DNA of 7,649 nucleotides from assembly GCA_031289325.1 (NCBI GenBank), contig JAITPS010000036.1, forward strand, positions 1 to 7,649, read 5' to 3'. The number at the start of each line of letters is the position of its first letter. Within the stretch, counting starts at the first letter, position 1. Below are positions 1 to 5,951 of the stretch, piece by piece. The stretch is from Candidatus Methanovirga meridionalis (GTDB taxonomy: Archaea; Methanobacteriota; Methanobacteria; Methanobacteriales; Methanobacteriaceae). A model generated the notes under the pieces. It ran no database searches and was not told the origin of the DNA. It worked only from the letters and a program-made list of their open reading frames with translations. The translations under genes were made by a program, and so were the position numbers.

Positions 1-70
1 TTAAAATTAAAATTAAAATTAAAATTAAAATTAAAATTAAAATTAAAATTAAAATTAAAATTAAAATTAA
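1..70. repeat. (TTAAAA)n hexanucleotide tandem array
   Basis: The window opens inside a perfect tandem array of TTAAAA: eleven full units (1-66) plus TTAA, with no substitution. The left boundary is not visible, so the array may be longer. It contains no G or C and ends about 170 bp before sucC. Such simple arrays usually arise by replication slippage. No protein can be read from it, because every sixth base begins a TAA in one frame. Any role in DNA bending or as an upstream element for sucC is speculation. Confidence 0.95.
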
Positions 71-138
71 TTAATATATTGAAAAATAATTTGAAAAAAA
101 TTTTTTGAATACTAAAGTACAATAATTATGCAGAACAC

Positions 139-175
139 TATAATTTAAAAAAGTTAACATGGAAAAAGTTAACAT
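139..175 (+). promoter_or_regulatory. Candidate sucC promoter with paired 13-bp direct repeats
   Basis: Two perfect copies of AAAAAGTTAACAT lie at 148-160 and 163-175, a 15-bp period. Each contains the 6-bp palindrome GTTAAC (153-158 and 168-173). Just upstream, CTATAATTTA (about 138-147) resembles an archaeal TATA box. If it is used, transcription would start roughly 25 bp downstream, around 165-172, within the second repeat. A regulator bound there would block initiation, so the pair is a candidate operator. The repeats and their spacing are seen directly; the TATA assignment and the operator role are inferred. The leader up to the sucC ribosome site would be about 55 nt. Confidence 0.4.
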
Positions 176-237
176 AATAATTTACTAAAATACGATCATT
201 AATTATATCATTAATTGATTAATCTAAAGGAATTAAA

Positions 238-1350
238 ATGAAATTTTATGAATATGATGCAAAAAAATTATTTGAAAAGGAAGGAATACCTATTTTAGAA
301 GGACATGTAGCTTATTCTCCAGAACAAGCAATGCATTTTGCTTCAGAAATGAGATCCCCAGTCGCAATCAAGTCACAAGTTTTAGTTGGTGGTAGAGGTA
401 AAGCAGGTGGCATTAAATTTGCTGATAATCCTGGTGAAGCATATTCTGCTGCTTCAAAGTTAATTGGTATGGAAATTAAAGGAGAAACTGTAAAACATCT
501 TCTAATTGAAAAAAAAGTAAATATTGAGAAAGAATTTTTCCTAAGCATATCCATTGACAGAGTAGCTAAAAAACCAGTGATTATTACCAGCTCTGAAGGT
601 GGGGTTGACATTGAAGAGTTAGCTAAAACAAACCCAGAAAAAATAAACAAAATTTATATTAATCCTCTTGAAGAGTTTTTACCTTACCAAGCAAGAGAAA
701 TCGGGAGAAAAACGGGTATTAGGAATGATTTAATCCCTTCATTTGGTTCTATTTTATGGAAATTGTTTCAGGTATTCTCTAAAAATGATGCTAAAACAAC
801 TGAAATAAATCCTTTAATTCTTACTGATGATGTTTTAATAGCTGCCGATGCTAAAATAGAAGTTGAGAATGATTCATTATTCCGTCATGAAGATTTAGTT
901 CAACTAACAGAATTCAAACCAAAAGAACTTGAATTTGTAAAACTTGATGGAGATATAGCTGTTATTGGCAATGGTGCTGGACTTACATTAACTGGAATGG
1001 ATGTAGTTAAATATTATGGTGGTAAACCAGCAACATTTTTAGATATTGGTGGTGGTGCATCTGAAAACACTATTGAGAAAGCTTTAAATTTAGTTTTACA
1101 CTACGATCCTGTGAAAGTCGTTTTTTTAAATGTTCTTGGAGGAATAACAAAGGCGGATGATGTTGCAAAGGCAGTTATCGATATTTTAAAAACATCTAAG
1201 AGAAAACCTAAAATAGTCATACGACTTACTGGAACAAATGAAAAAGAAGGGCAAAAATTGTTGGATGAAGCAGGAATTCCTTATGAAACTTCTATGGAAA
1301 AAGCAGCTCAAAAGGCTGTTGAAATGTGCAACTCTTTAAAAAATAGCTAA
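238..1350 (+). CDS. sucC: Succinate-CoA ligase (ADP-forming) subunit beta
   Basis: This is the beta subunit of succinyl-CoA synthetase, which with the alpha subunit (SucD) interconverts succinyl-CoA and succinate with ADP/ATP and phosphate in the cytoplasm. In methanogens it serves the incomplete TCA cycle that leads to 2-oxoglutarate. The 370-aa length is close to the family norm of about 380-390. Residues 1-230 form the ATP-grasp part: it opens with the typical YEYDAKKLFEKEGIP, has VLVGGRGKAGG at 48-58, and ends with EINP at 189-192 and DAK at 204-206 (metal/nucleotide contacts). The CoA-ligase domain follows, with GNGAGL at 244-249, DIGGGA at 269-274 and NVLGGIT at 298-304. The ATG is supported by AAAGGA at 226-231, 6 nt upstream. 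No sucD follows: the next gene is convergent, so sucC ends its transcript here. Assignment is firm. Confidence 0.96.
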   Translation: MKFYEYDAKKLFEKEGIPILEGHVAYSPEQAMHFASEMRSPVAIKSQVLVGGRGKAGGIKFADNPGEAYSAASKLIGMEIKGETVKHLLIEKKVNIEKEFFLSISIDRVAKKPVIITSSEGGVDIEELAKTNPEKINKIYINPLEEFLPYQAREIGRKTGIRNDLIPSFGSILWKLFQVFSKNDAKTTEINPLILTDDVLIAADAKIEVENDSLFRHEDLVQLTEFKPKELEFVKLDGDIAVIGNGAGLTLTGMDVVKYYGGKPATFLDIGGGASENTIEKALNLVLHYDPVKVVFLNVLGGITKADDVAKAVIDILKTSKRKPKIVIRLTGTNEKEGQKLLDEAGIPYETSMEKAAQKAVEMCNSLKNS

Positions 1351-1372
1351 TTTAGAAAAATAAATAAAGATA

Positions 1373-1411
1373 TTTTTAAGTTAAAGAGAACTTTTCAAAT
1401 TAAAATTTTTT
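1373..1411 (+). terminator. Candidate oligo-T terminator of sucC
   Basis: Euryarchaeal transcription often ends at runs of T on the coding strand. A T5 run lies at 1373-1377, 23 nt after the sucC stop, and a T6 run follows at 1406-1411 inside the first 43-bp repeat. The same T6 recurs at 1449-1454 and 1492-1497, giving sucC a series of potential stops before it would read far into the convergent gene. There is no strong GC hairpin. This is a composition-based call in AT-rich DNA. Confidence 0.35.
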
Positions 1412-1509
1412 CATCACTATCACTTAAAGAGAACTTTTCAAATTAAAATTTTTTCATCACTATCACTTAAAAAGAACTTTTCAAATTAAAATTTTTTCAT
1501 CACTATCAC
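1381..1509. repeat. Three tandem 43-bp copies of a gene's 3' end
   Basis: Three head-to-tail 43-bp units lie at 1381-1423, 1424-1466 and 1467-1509. Units 1 and 2 are identical; unit 3 differs from them by one base (AAAAAG instead of AAAGAG near its start). Unit 3 holds the last codons, SDSDEKILI, and the stop (1481-1483) of the minus-strand GH-like gene. Units 1 and 2 are therefore spare copies of that gene's C-terminal codons, stop and 3' flank, placed downstream of the real stop. Each unit also carries T6 on the plus strand. There are no spacers, so this is not a CRISPR array. A recent slippage or unequal-crossover event is the simplest origin. Confidence 0.95.
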
Positions 1510-2404
1510 TTAAAGTTCTTAAATCAAACCAATTTTTCATTAACTCCCAACTGAATAATGCAAATCCATCTGCACCACCATCAATTGCTGCTTGACAATT
1601 GATTTTTAATTCAGTCACATTTAATGGTTGTTCATTATCATCACTAACATAATCTTGAATACCAATACAGGTATTTGCTGGCTTTGATTTTTCACTATAA
1701 TATGTAGCTATTTCTTTAATCCAAGTGAAATTCTTTTTATAATTACCTGTATAAGCCATAGGAACAATAACATCAACATGATGAGCTAATTCAGCAATGT
1801 TCTGACCATAAAATTTAGATCCATCATCTCTTTCAGGCATAACAGTAATTGATAAGGTTTTATTGGTGTATCTTAATTTATCATCCACCATGCCCACAAA
1901 TTTTGTGATTGCATTATGACCATTTACACCAGTTCCCCACCAACCATAATCATATTTGTATGCATCTCCAGGATACCTTACATAATCCAACATTATTCCT
2001 TTAACACCATTTATTGAGGCATAATTTTCTATTTCATTTACTTTTTTGTTAAAGTATGGATAATTAAAATCTTTTTTACTTGTGTCAATAGGATTAATCC
2101 ATGTTCCATTATAAAAACATTGCACCCAAAGATGAACAGATATATTCTTATCTCCAGCATCAGCTATCCATTTTTCTACTGCAGAAACACCAAATCGTTT
2201 AACTGCACTCTCATGAAGAAAAATATTTTTAACACCATTTTCAGCTAAAACATCTAAATCAACTTTCCCTATACCATAACCATTTATCCATATTCCATTT
2301 TTAATATGTTTTCTTTCTCTTAAGTCTAAATTTAAAAAAGCAGTTACTAAAATAATAGCTAACACAATTCCAATCATTATAATCTGTTTTCTATTAAGTT
2401 TCAT
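1481..2404 (-). CDS. Membrane-anchored glycoside-hydrolase-like TIM-barrel protein
   Basis: A 307-aa protein, probably anchored outside the membrane. Residues 1-7 are basic (MKLNRKQ), residues 8-24 form one hydrophobic helix, and the rest is soluble, as expected of an uncleaved signal anchor. The body carries hallmarks of GH-like barrels (GHL/DUF187-DUF4015 type): HLWVQCF at 91-97 on a strand, GIMLDYVRYPG at 136-146 with an acidic residue at D140, VDVIVPMAYTG at 210-220, and GADGFALFSWELM at 278-290 as the last strand. Substrate is unknown; a cell-wall or surface polysaccharide is a guess from location. Start: ATG at 2402-2404 with GAGGGA at 2412-2417, 7 nt away. The gene lies 51 bp downstream of fdhD on the same strand and may share its transcript, though no functional link is evident. 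Its last codons lie inside a tandemly triplicated block. Confidence 0.75.
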   Translation of the reverse strand: MKLNRKQIIMIGIVLAIILVTAFLNLDLRERKHIKNGIWINGYGIGKVDLDVLAENGVKNIFLHESAVKRFGVSAVEKWIADAGDKNISVHLWVQCFYNGTWINPIDTSKKDFNYPYFNKKVNEIENYASINGVKGIMLDYVRYPGDAYKYDYGWWGTGVNGHNAITKFVGMVDDKLRYTNKTLSITVMPERDDGSKFYGQNIAELAHHVDVIVPMAYTGNYKKNFTWIKEIATYYSEKSKPANTCIGIQDYVSDDNEQPLNVTELKINCQAAIDGGADGFALFSWELMKNWFDLRTLSDSDEKILI

Positions 2405-2455
2405 TAATTATTCCCTCAATCATTATTTCATCCAATTTATTAAGTTTATTTAATA

Positions 2456-3217
2456 TTAAAGTAAAATTCTATCAGGATGTGTATAAATATTAAATTTTTC
2501 TCCTCTTAAAAATCCAATCATTGTAATATTAGCTTCTTTAGCAACCGTATAACCTGAAAGTGTTGGAGCTGCATTTGAACCTATTAATGGAATTCCAACT
2601 CTTGCAATTTTAATTAGCATATCAGCAGGCATTCTTCCACTGTATATTATATATGAATTACTAAAATCTATTTTTTCTCTTGCTCCTGCTCCAATAACCT
2701 TATCAACAGCTACATGTCTACTAACATCTTCTTTCAGAATTGAAATATCTAACTCATTATTTACAATCATTGCAACATGTGTTCCACCTGTTTTTCTCCA
2801 AGTTATAGCTTTATCTGTTAAAGACTTCATATTTTCTAATAATTCATCTGGTTCTATTTCAAAATCAGATTCGACCTTGTTAATATAATCAATTTTAGTT
2901 CTCCAACCACCAAAACAATCTGAACCCACCATTAATTCTTTTCTAATATCAAAATCCTCAAGGTTAATTTTAGCTGTAATTTGTCTATCATCCACTGTTA
3001 ATTCTTCAATATTATCAATTGTAGTAATTAATCCTTCCCCTAACATATAACCTATAGCAAAATCCTTTAATGAATTAGGACTAATTGAAAAACCCCTACT
3101 TAAATTTTCATTAATAGTTAAATTGATTGTCTCATCGGCAACTATTACTTCTTTTTCATCATTATAATAATTTCCATTATCATATTTAATAGCTTCAACG
3201 GTTTCTTCCATTTCCAT
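2456..3217 (-). CDS. fdhD: Formate dehydrogenase accessory sulfurtransferase FdhD
   Basis: FdhD passes sulfur from a cysteine desulfurase to the molybdenum/tungsten bis-pterin cofactor, making formate dehydrogenase active in the cytoplasm. Family motifs appear in order (numbered from the TTG at 3235): FAIGYMLGEGLI at 59-70, TGGTHVAM at 149-156, EDVSRHVAVDKVIGAG at 169-184, and a C-terminal half with SGRMPADMLIK, GIPLIGSNAAPT and GFLRGEKFNIYTHPDRI. In characterised FdhD a CxxC loop carries the sulfur; here the corresponding site reads SDCFGGW, with only C107. Start choice: the longest frame begins with TTG at 3233-3235 without a ribosome site. ATG at 3215-3217 (six codons in) has GTGAT just upstream and fits the usual family N-terminus better; another ATG lies at 3209-3211. 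It implies a formate-using metabolism, although the dehydrogenase genes are outside the window. Confidence 0.92.
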   Translation of the reverse strand: MEMEETVEAIKYDNGNYYNDEKEVIVADETINLTINENLSRGFSISPNSLKDFAIGYMLGEGLITTIDNIEELTVDDRQITAKINLEDFDIRKELMVGSDCFGGWRTKIDYINKVESDFEIEPDELLENMKSLTDKAITWRKTGGTHVAMIVNNELDISILKEDVSRHVAVDKVIGAGAREKIDFSNSYIIYSGRMPADMLIKIARVGIPLIGSNAAPTLSGYTVAKEANITMIGFLRGEKFNIYTHPDRILL

Positions 3218-3235
3218 AAAATCACAAGTATCCAA

Positions 3236-3305
3236 TCTTATAATTTATAGTTAATTTTATAATAATTTGTTTAATTTTACTTTATAGTAATTGTTTAATT
3301 TTACT
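3236..3305 (-). promoter_or_regulatory. fdhD promoter region with 24-bp-spaced direct repeat
   Basis: Upstream of fdhD the plus strand shows TTGTTTAATTTTACT twice, at 3267-3281 and 3291-3305, a 24-bp period, each followed by TATA-like bases. Closer to the gene, CTTATAATTTATAG (about 3236-3249) reads as CTATAAATTATAAG on the coding strand and is a plausible TATA element. Its expected start point, about 25 bp downstream, falls near the ATG at 3217, implying a very short leader. The duplicated 15-mer could be a tandem operator or merely local slippage. Confidence 0.35.
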
Positions 3306-3317
3306 ATATTGGATTCG

Positions 3318-3900
3318 ATAAAGTTTTTAATAAATAATTTTGTTGTTCTTAATAAATAATTTTTTTAAAATTAAATATTATTAAAATATAATTATTTAAA
3401 ATTAATTATATTATTTAAAATAAGTTTATATTATTTAAAATAAGTTTATATTGTTTAAAATTTAAAATTATAAATTTTTATACATTAATATTTAAAATTA
3501 AATATGTTATCTTTAATAAAGTTTTTAATAAACAATTTTATTCTTAATAAATAATTAAATAATTTTTTTAAAATTAAATATTATTAAAATATATTTATTT
3601 AAAATTAATTATATTATTTAAAATAAGTTTATATTATTTAAAATAAGTTGATATTGTTTAAAATTTAAAATTATAAATTTTTATAAATTAATATTTAAAA
3701 TTAAATATGTTATCTTTAATAAAGTTTTTAATAAATAATTTTGTTGTTATTAATAAATAATTTTTTTAAAATTAAATATTATTAAAATATAATTATTTAA
3801 AATTAATTATATTAATTAAAATAAGTTTATATTAATTAAAATAAGTTCATGTTAATTAAAATTTAAAATTATAAATTTTTATAAATTAATATTTAAAATT
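3318..3900. repeat. Three ~200-bp AT-only tandem repeats
   Basis: This gene-free stretch consists of three similar units beginning ATAAAGTTTTTAATAAA at 3318, 3516 and 3719 (periods 198 and 203 bp). Each runs through AATTTTTTTAAAATTAAATA, then ATTATTTAAAATAAGTTTAT-type sub-repeats, then a small inverted repeat: AAAATTTA, AAATTA loop, TAAATTTT (3457-3478, 3660-3681, 3858-3879). The units differ by scattered substitutions and short indels, for example ATTATTTAAAATAAG in units 1-2 against ATTAATTAAAATAAG in unit 3. G and C are nearly absent. I find no ORF of note. The array separates the fdhD promoter from the end of truB, and a related fourth copy lies at 5308-5779. No transposase or mobile-element ends are visible. 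Confidence 0.9.
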
Positions 3901-3939
3901 AATGTTTAAAATTAATATTTAAAATTAATATTTAAAATT
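3888..3939. repeat. Four tandem 13-bp repeats
   Basis: AATATTTAAAATT occurs four times head to tail (3888-3900, 3901-3913, 3914-3926, 3927-3939); the second copy has G in place of A (AATGTTTAAAATT). It is a local expansion of the motif that ends each ~200-bp unit, where units 1 and 2 carry it once. The fourth copy of the ~200-bp family (near 5710) also has it once, so the expansion came after the family split. Confidence 0.9.
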
Positions 3940-3948
3940 AATTAGTTT

Positions 3949-3963
3949 AATAAAAAATTTATT
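3949..3963 (-). terminator. Candidate truB terminator
   Basis: AATAAAAAATTTATT on the plus strand reads AATAAATTTTTTATT on the truB coding strand. It is a T6 run inside a 6-bp inverted repeat (AATAAA/TTTATT), 73 nt beyond the truB stop. A close relative (AATAGAAAAATTTATT) sits at about 5731-5746, in the matching position relative to the decayed minus-strand gene. T-rich sites fit archaeal termination, but the stem is weak and the base composition makes chance matches easy. Confidence 0.35.
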
Positions 3964-4035
3964 ATTCAAGATTTAAGGACTTTTTCATAATGGCTATAAT
4001 AATATAAACATTCTTTATAATTAATTAAAAGCTTT

Positions 4036-5013
4036 TTAATCTACTGTTTTATCTCTCCACATTTGTGGATAAATTCCAGGTTTCATGAAAACTTTTTCTG
4101 TATCAAACATTAATCCAGAGTCTGATGTGATTATTTCTTCAAAGTTGAAAAGTGGTTTTGCGGATGCTACTAATTCTCCTTTCAAGGTTTCAATAATTAC
4201 TCTTTGATTTTTTTTTATTTCTGTAGAAAGTGCATTTATACCACCAGATGCAAGATTAGCACCATTACATATAGCTTCAACTGCAGAATCCTTAATAATA
4301 ACAGTTGGCAAATATTCAATAGCTTTTTCCATTGGCATCACAGCACTTCGAAGATATGATTCATTATTTTCCTCTCTCCAGTAATAAAAAGCATCAGTTA
4401 AGTCTTGTAATGTAATAATATTATCTTTTTCCTTAAATGGACCAGCACGAATCCTTCTAAGTTCTGCCATATGAGCTCCAACACCTAATGCCTCTCCAAT
4501 ATCATGGCAATATGTTCTTACATAAGTTCCAGCTTCACAATCTATTTTAAAAAGAATATCTCTTCCATGAATCTCTAAAATTTCACTGTTATATATATTT
4601 CTAACTCTTAATTCTCTTTTAACAGCGGATTTAAGAGGTGGAATTTGATAAATCTTCCCTTGAAACTCATTAAATATATTATAAACTCTTTCTTCTTCAA
4701 CATCATTATGTAAGGTCATTATTGCAATATATTCTTTAGATGCTGAAGATAAAAGTTGCATCACACGAGTAGCTGAATTTAAACCAATGGGTAAAACTCC
4801 TGTAACTTTAGGATCTAAAGTACCACCATGCCCTGTTTTTTCAAGATGTAAAATTATTTTAACCCATGAATCTATTTCATGAGAAGTTGGACCAGAGGGT
4901 TTATCCAAGTTAATTACTCCTTTATCTAAATATTCAACAATAGGTCTTTTTGTAGGAATATTACCATATTCATGGTTTGGTTTACTTTTAGATTTAATAA
5001 CAATTTCTTTCAT
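4036..5013 (-). CDS. truB: H/ACA RNP pseudouridine synthase Cbf5 / archaeal TruB
   Basis: This is the archaeal Cbf5/dyskerin-type enzyme. It converts uridine to pseudouridine in rRNA under H/ACA guide RNAs with Nop10, L7Ae and Gar1, and can modify U55 of tRNA. The 325-aa protein fits the archaeal family. The TruB domain spans about 30-230: GVINLDKPSGPTSHEI at 32-47, catalytic D67 in GHGGTLDPKVTGVLP (61-75), KEY at 93-95 with the conserved tyrosine, IPPLKSAVKR at 124-133, and AGTYVRTYCHDIG at 161-173 with the conserved arginine R166. A PUA RNA-binding domain follows (about 236-315). Start is ATG at 5011-5013, with no strong ribosome site. In many Euryarchaeota cbf5 follows cmk and rpl14e; here nothing intact lies upstream for almost 2 kb, so it appears to have its own promoter. 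Confidence 0.95.
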   Translation of the reverse strand: MKEIVIKSKSKPNHEYGNIPTKRPIVEYLDKGVINLDKPSGPTSHEIDSWVKIILHLEKTGHGGTLDPKVTGVLPIGLNSATRVMQLLSSASKEYIAIMTLHNDVEEERVYNIFNEFQGKIYQIPPLKSAVKRELRVRNIYNSEILEIHGRDILFKIDCEAGTYVRTYCHDIGEALGVGAHMAELRRIRAGPFKEKDNIITLQDLTDAFYYWREENNESYLRSAVMPMEKAIEYLPTVIIKDSAVEAICNGANLASGGINALSTEIKKNQRVIIETLKGELVASAKPLFNFEEIITSDSGLMFDTEKVFMKPGIYPQMWRDKTVD

Positions 5014-5039
5014 AATAAATCATCATTTTCTTAAATCAT

Positions 5040-5141
5040 TTTCTTTATAATAAATAATTAAGTTTGTAAAGTGGTTTATATTAGCGGTTTATATTAAATA
5101 AAGTGTTTATATATTAAATAAAAATAAAATGGTTTATGTTA
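5040..5141 (-). promoter_or_regulatory. truB upstream region with four GTTTATATTA-like motifs
   Basis: The plus strand carries GGTTTATATTA at 5073-5083 and 5086-5096, GTTTATATATTA at 5105-5116 and GGTTTATGTTA at 5131-5141. On the truB strand these are TAATATAAACC-type elements, similar to archaeal TATA boxes, and nearer the gene TTATTATAAAG occurs at about 5042-5052. Any of these could set the truB start site; the repetition could also be a regulator's site. Beyond it (5142-5307) I see only an isolated purine-rich AAAGGGAGGA at 5141-5150 with no usable ORF behind it, then plain AT-rich sequence. Confidence 0.35.
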
Positions 5142-5354
5142 AAGGGAGGAAAAAATTGTAGATGTGATTGTTTATCTTCTTAATTATTGATAAATGTTTC
5201 CAATGAATCTTATTTTTATAATTTTTTTGACAGTACAAATATTTTAATGTAACACCATATATTCAAATAAAAAATTTATATTATGTTTACAATGTACAGT
5301 GGTTTTGATAAAGTTCTTAGTAGATAATTTTTTTAAAAATAAATATTATTAAAG

Positions 5355-5573
5355 CTATATTAATTAAAGCTATATTAATTAAAACTATATTAATTAAAAC
5401 TATATTAATTAAAACTATATTAATTAAAACTATATTAATTAAAACTATATTAATTAAAGCTATATTAATTAAAGCTATATTAATTAAAGCTATATTAATT
5501 AAAGCTATATTAATTAAAGCTATATTAATTAAAGCTATATTAATTAAAGCTATATTAATTAAAGCTATATTAA
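5355..5573. repeat. 15-bp satellite, 14 full copies
   Basis: Fourteen perfect-length units of CTATATTAATTAAAR run from 5355 to 5564, followed by a partial unit to 5573. The only variation is the last base: unit 1 ends in G, units 2-6 in A, units 7-14 in G. Each unit contains the 8-bp palindrome TTAATTAA. The near identity and blockwise variants indicate recent expansion by slippage or unequal exchange. No protein is encoded. Confidence 0.97.
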
Positions 5574-5609
5574 AATATAATTATTAAAATATAATTATTA
5601 AAATATAAT
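5568..5609. repeat. 14-bp tandem repeat, three copies
   Basis: TATTAAAATATAAT occurs three times head to tail (5568-5581, 5582-5595, 5596-5609), directly after the 15-bp array and overlapping its last partial unit. The sequence occurs once in units 1 and 3 of the ~200-bp family, and in variant form in unit 2, so this is a local triplication of an ancestral segment. Confidence 0.92.
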
Positions 5610-5779
5610 TAAAATGTTATTATTAAAATATATTTATTTAAAATTAGTTATGTTAATTAAAATTAGTTTATATTATTTAAAATTTAAAATTACAAATTTT
5701 TATAAATTAATATTTAAAATTAAATAATTTAATAGAAAAATTTATTCAAAATTTAAGAATTTTTCCATAATAACTATAC

Positions 5780-5951
5780 TTTTCCATTAATAACTATAAA
5801 TTAAAATATATTTATATTTTTCATTTTATAAAATGAGTAATAATTTTTTAAATAATTTTTTAAACTCCAAACTTTTTGATACAACCTAATGATCAACTCT
5901 GTCAAGTTAAAGATTTTTTTGCCTAATTTTTAGTTATTTTCTTATTTTCGT
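5780..5951. other. AT-rich spacer next to a decayed gene
   Basis: No intact gene. The segment 5865-5935 has a more balanced composition than the repeats to its left (for example CAACCTAATGATCAACTCTG near 5883-5902). On the minus strand it is open from about 5945 down to a TAA near 5812, with a protein-like stretch that includes NLTELIIRLYQKVW. It may be the last remnant of the pseudogene to its right or of another lost gene. I found no inverted partner for it near 6800-7050, so I do not call it an insertion-sequence end. Confidence 0.4.

Larger units (their letters stand above)
5308..5779. repeat. Fourth, expanded copy of the ~200-bp repeat
   Basis: This block starts GATAAAGTTCTTAGTAGATA (gata at 5307) and then follows the 3318-3900 family, lacking about 22 bp near its start. 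It keeps AATATTATTAAA, TTTATTTAAAATTA, the hairpin-like AAAATTTA/CAAATTTT (5679-5700) and ATTAATATTTAAAATTAAAT. Between its left and middle parts sit two inserted satellites (15-bp and 14-bp units). Its right end (5728-5779) matches 3946-3998 beyond unit 3, including ATTTAAGRAYTTTTYCATAA-type sequence that is not pure AT. The duplication therefore includes flanking DNA, not only low-complexity runs. It lies in the same orientation as the other three. Confidence 0.8.

Noticed and set aside
312..650. 112-codon open frame on the minus strand
   Set aside because: It lies wholly inside sucC on the opposite strand, has no recognisable domain, and sucC is certain.
1381..1509. CRISPR-like direct repeats
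   Set aside because: The 43-bp units are contiguous, with no unique spacers, and overlap a gene end; no cas genes are in the window. The same holds for the 15-bp and ~200-bp arrays.
3318..5779. Replication origin with iteron-like repeats
   Set aside because: No cdc6/orc1 gene or origin-box-like motif is visible; the repeats are simple AT expansions.
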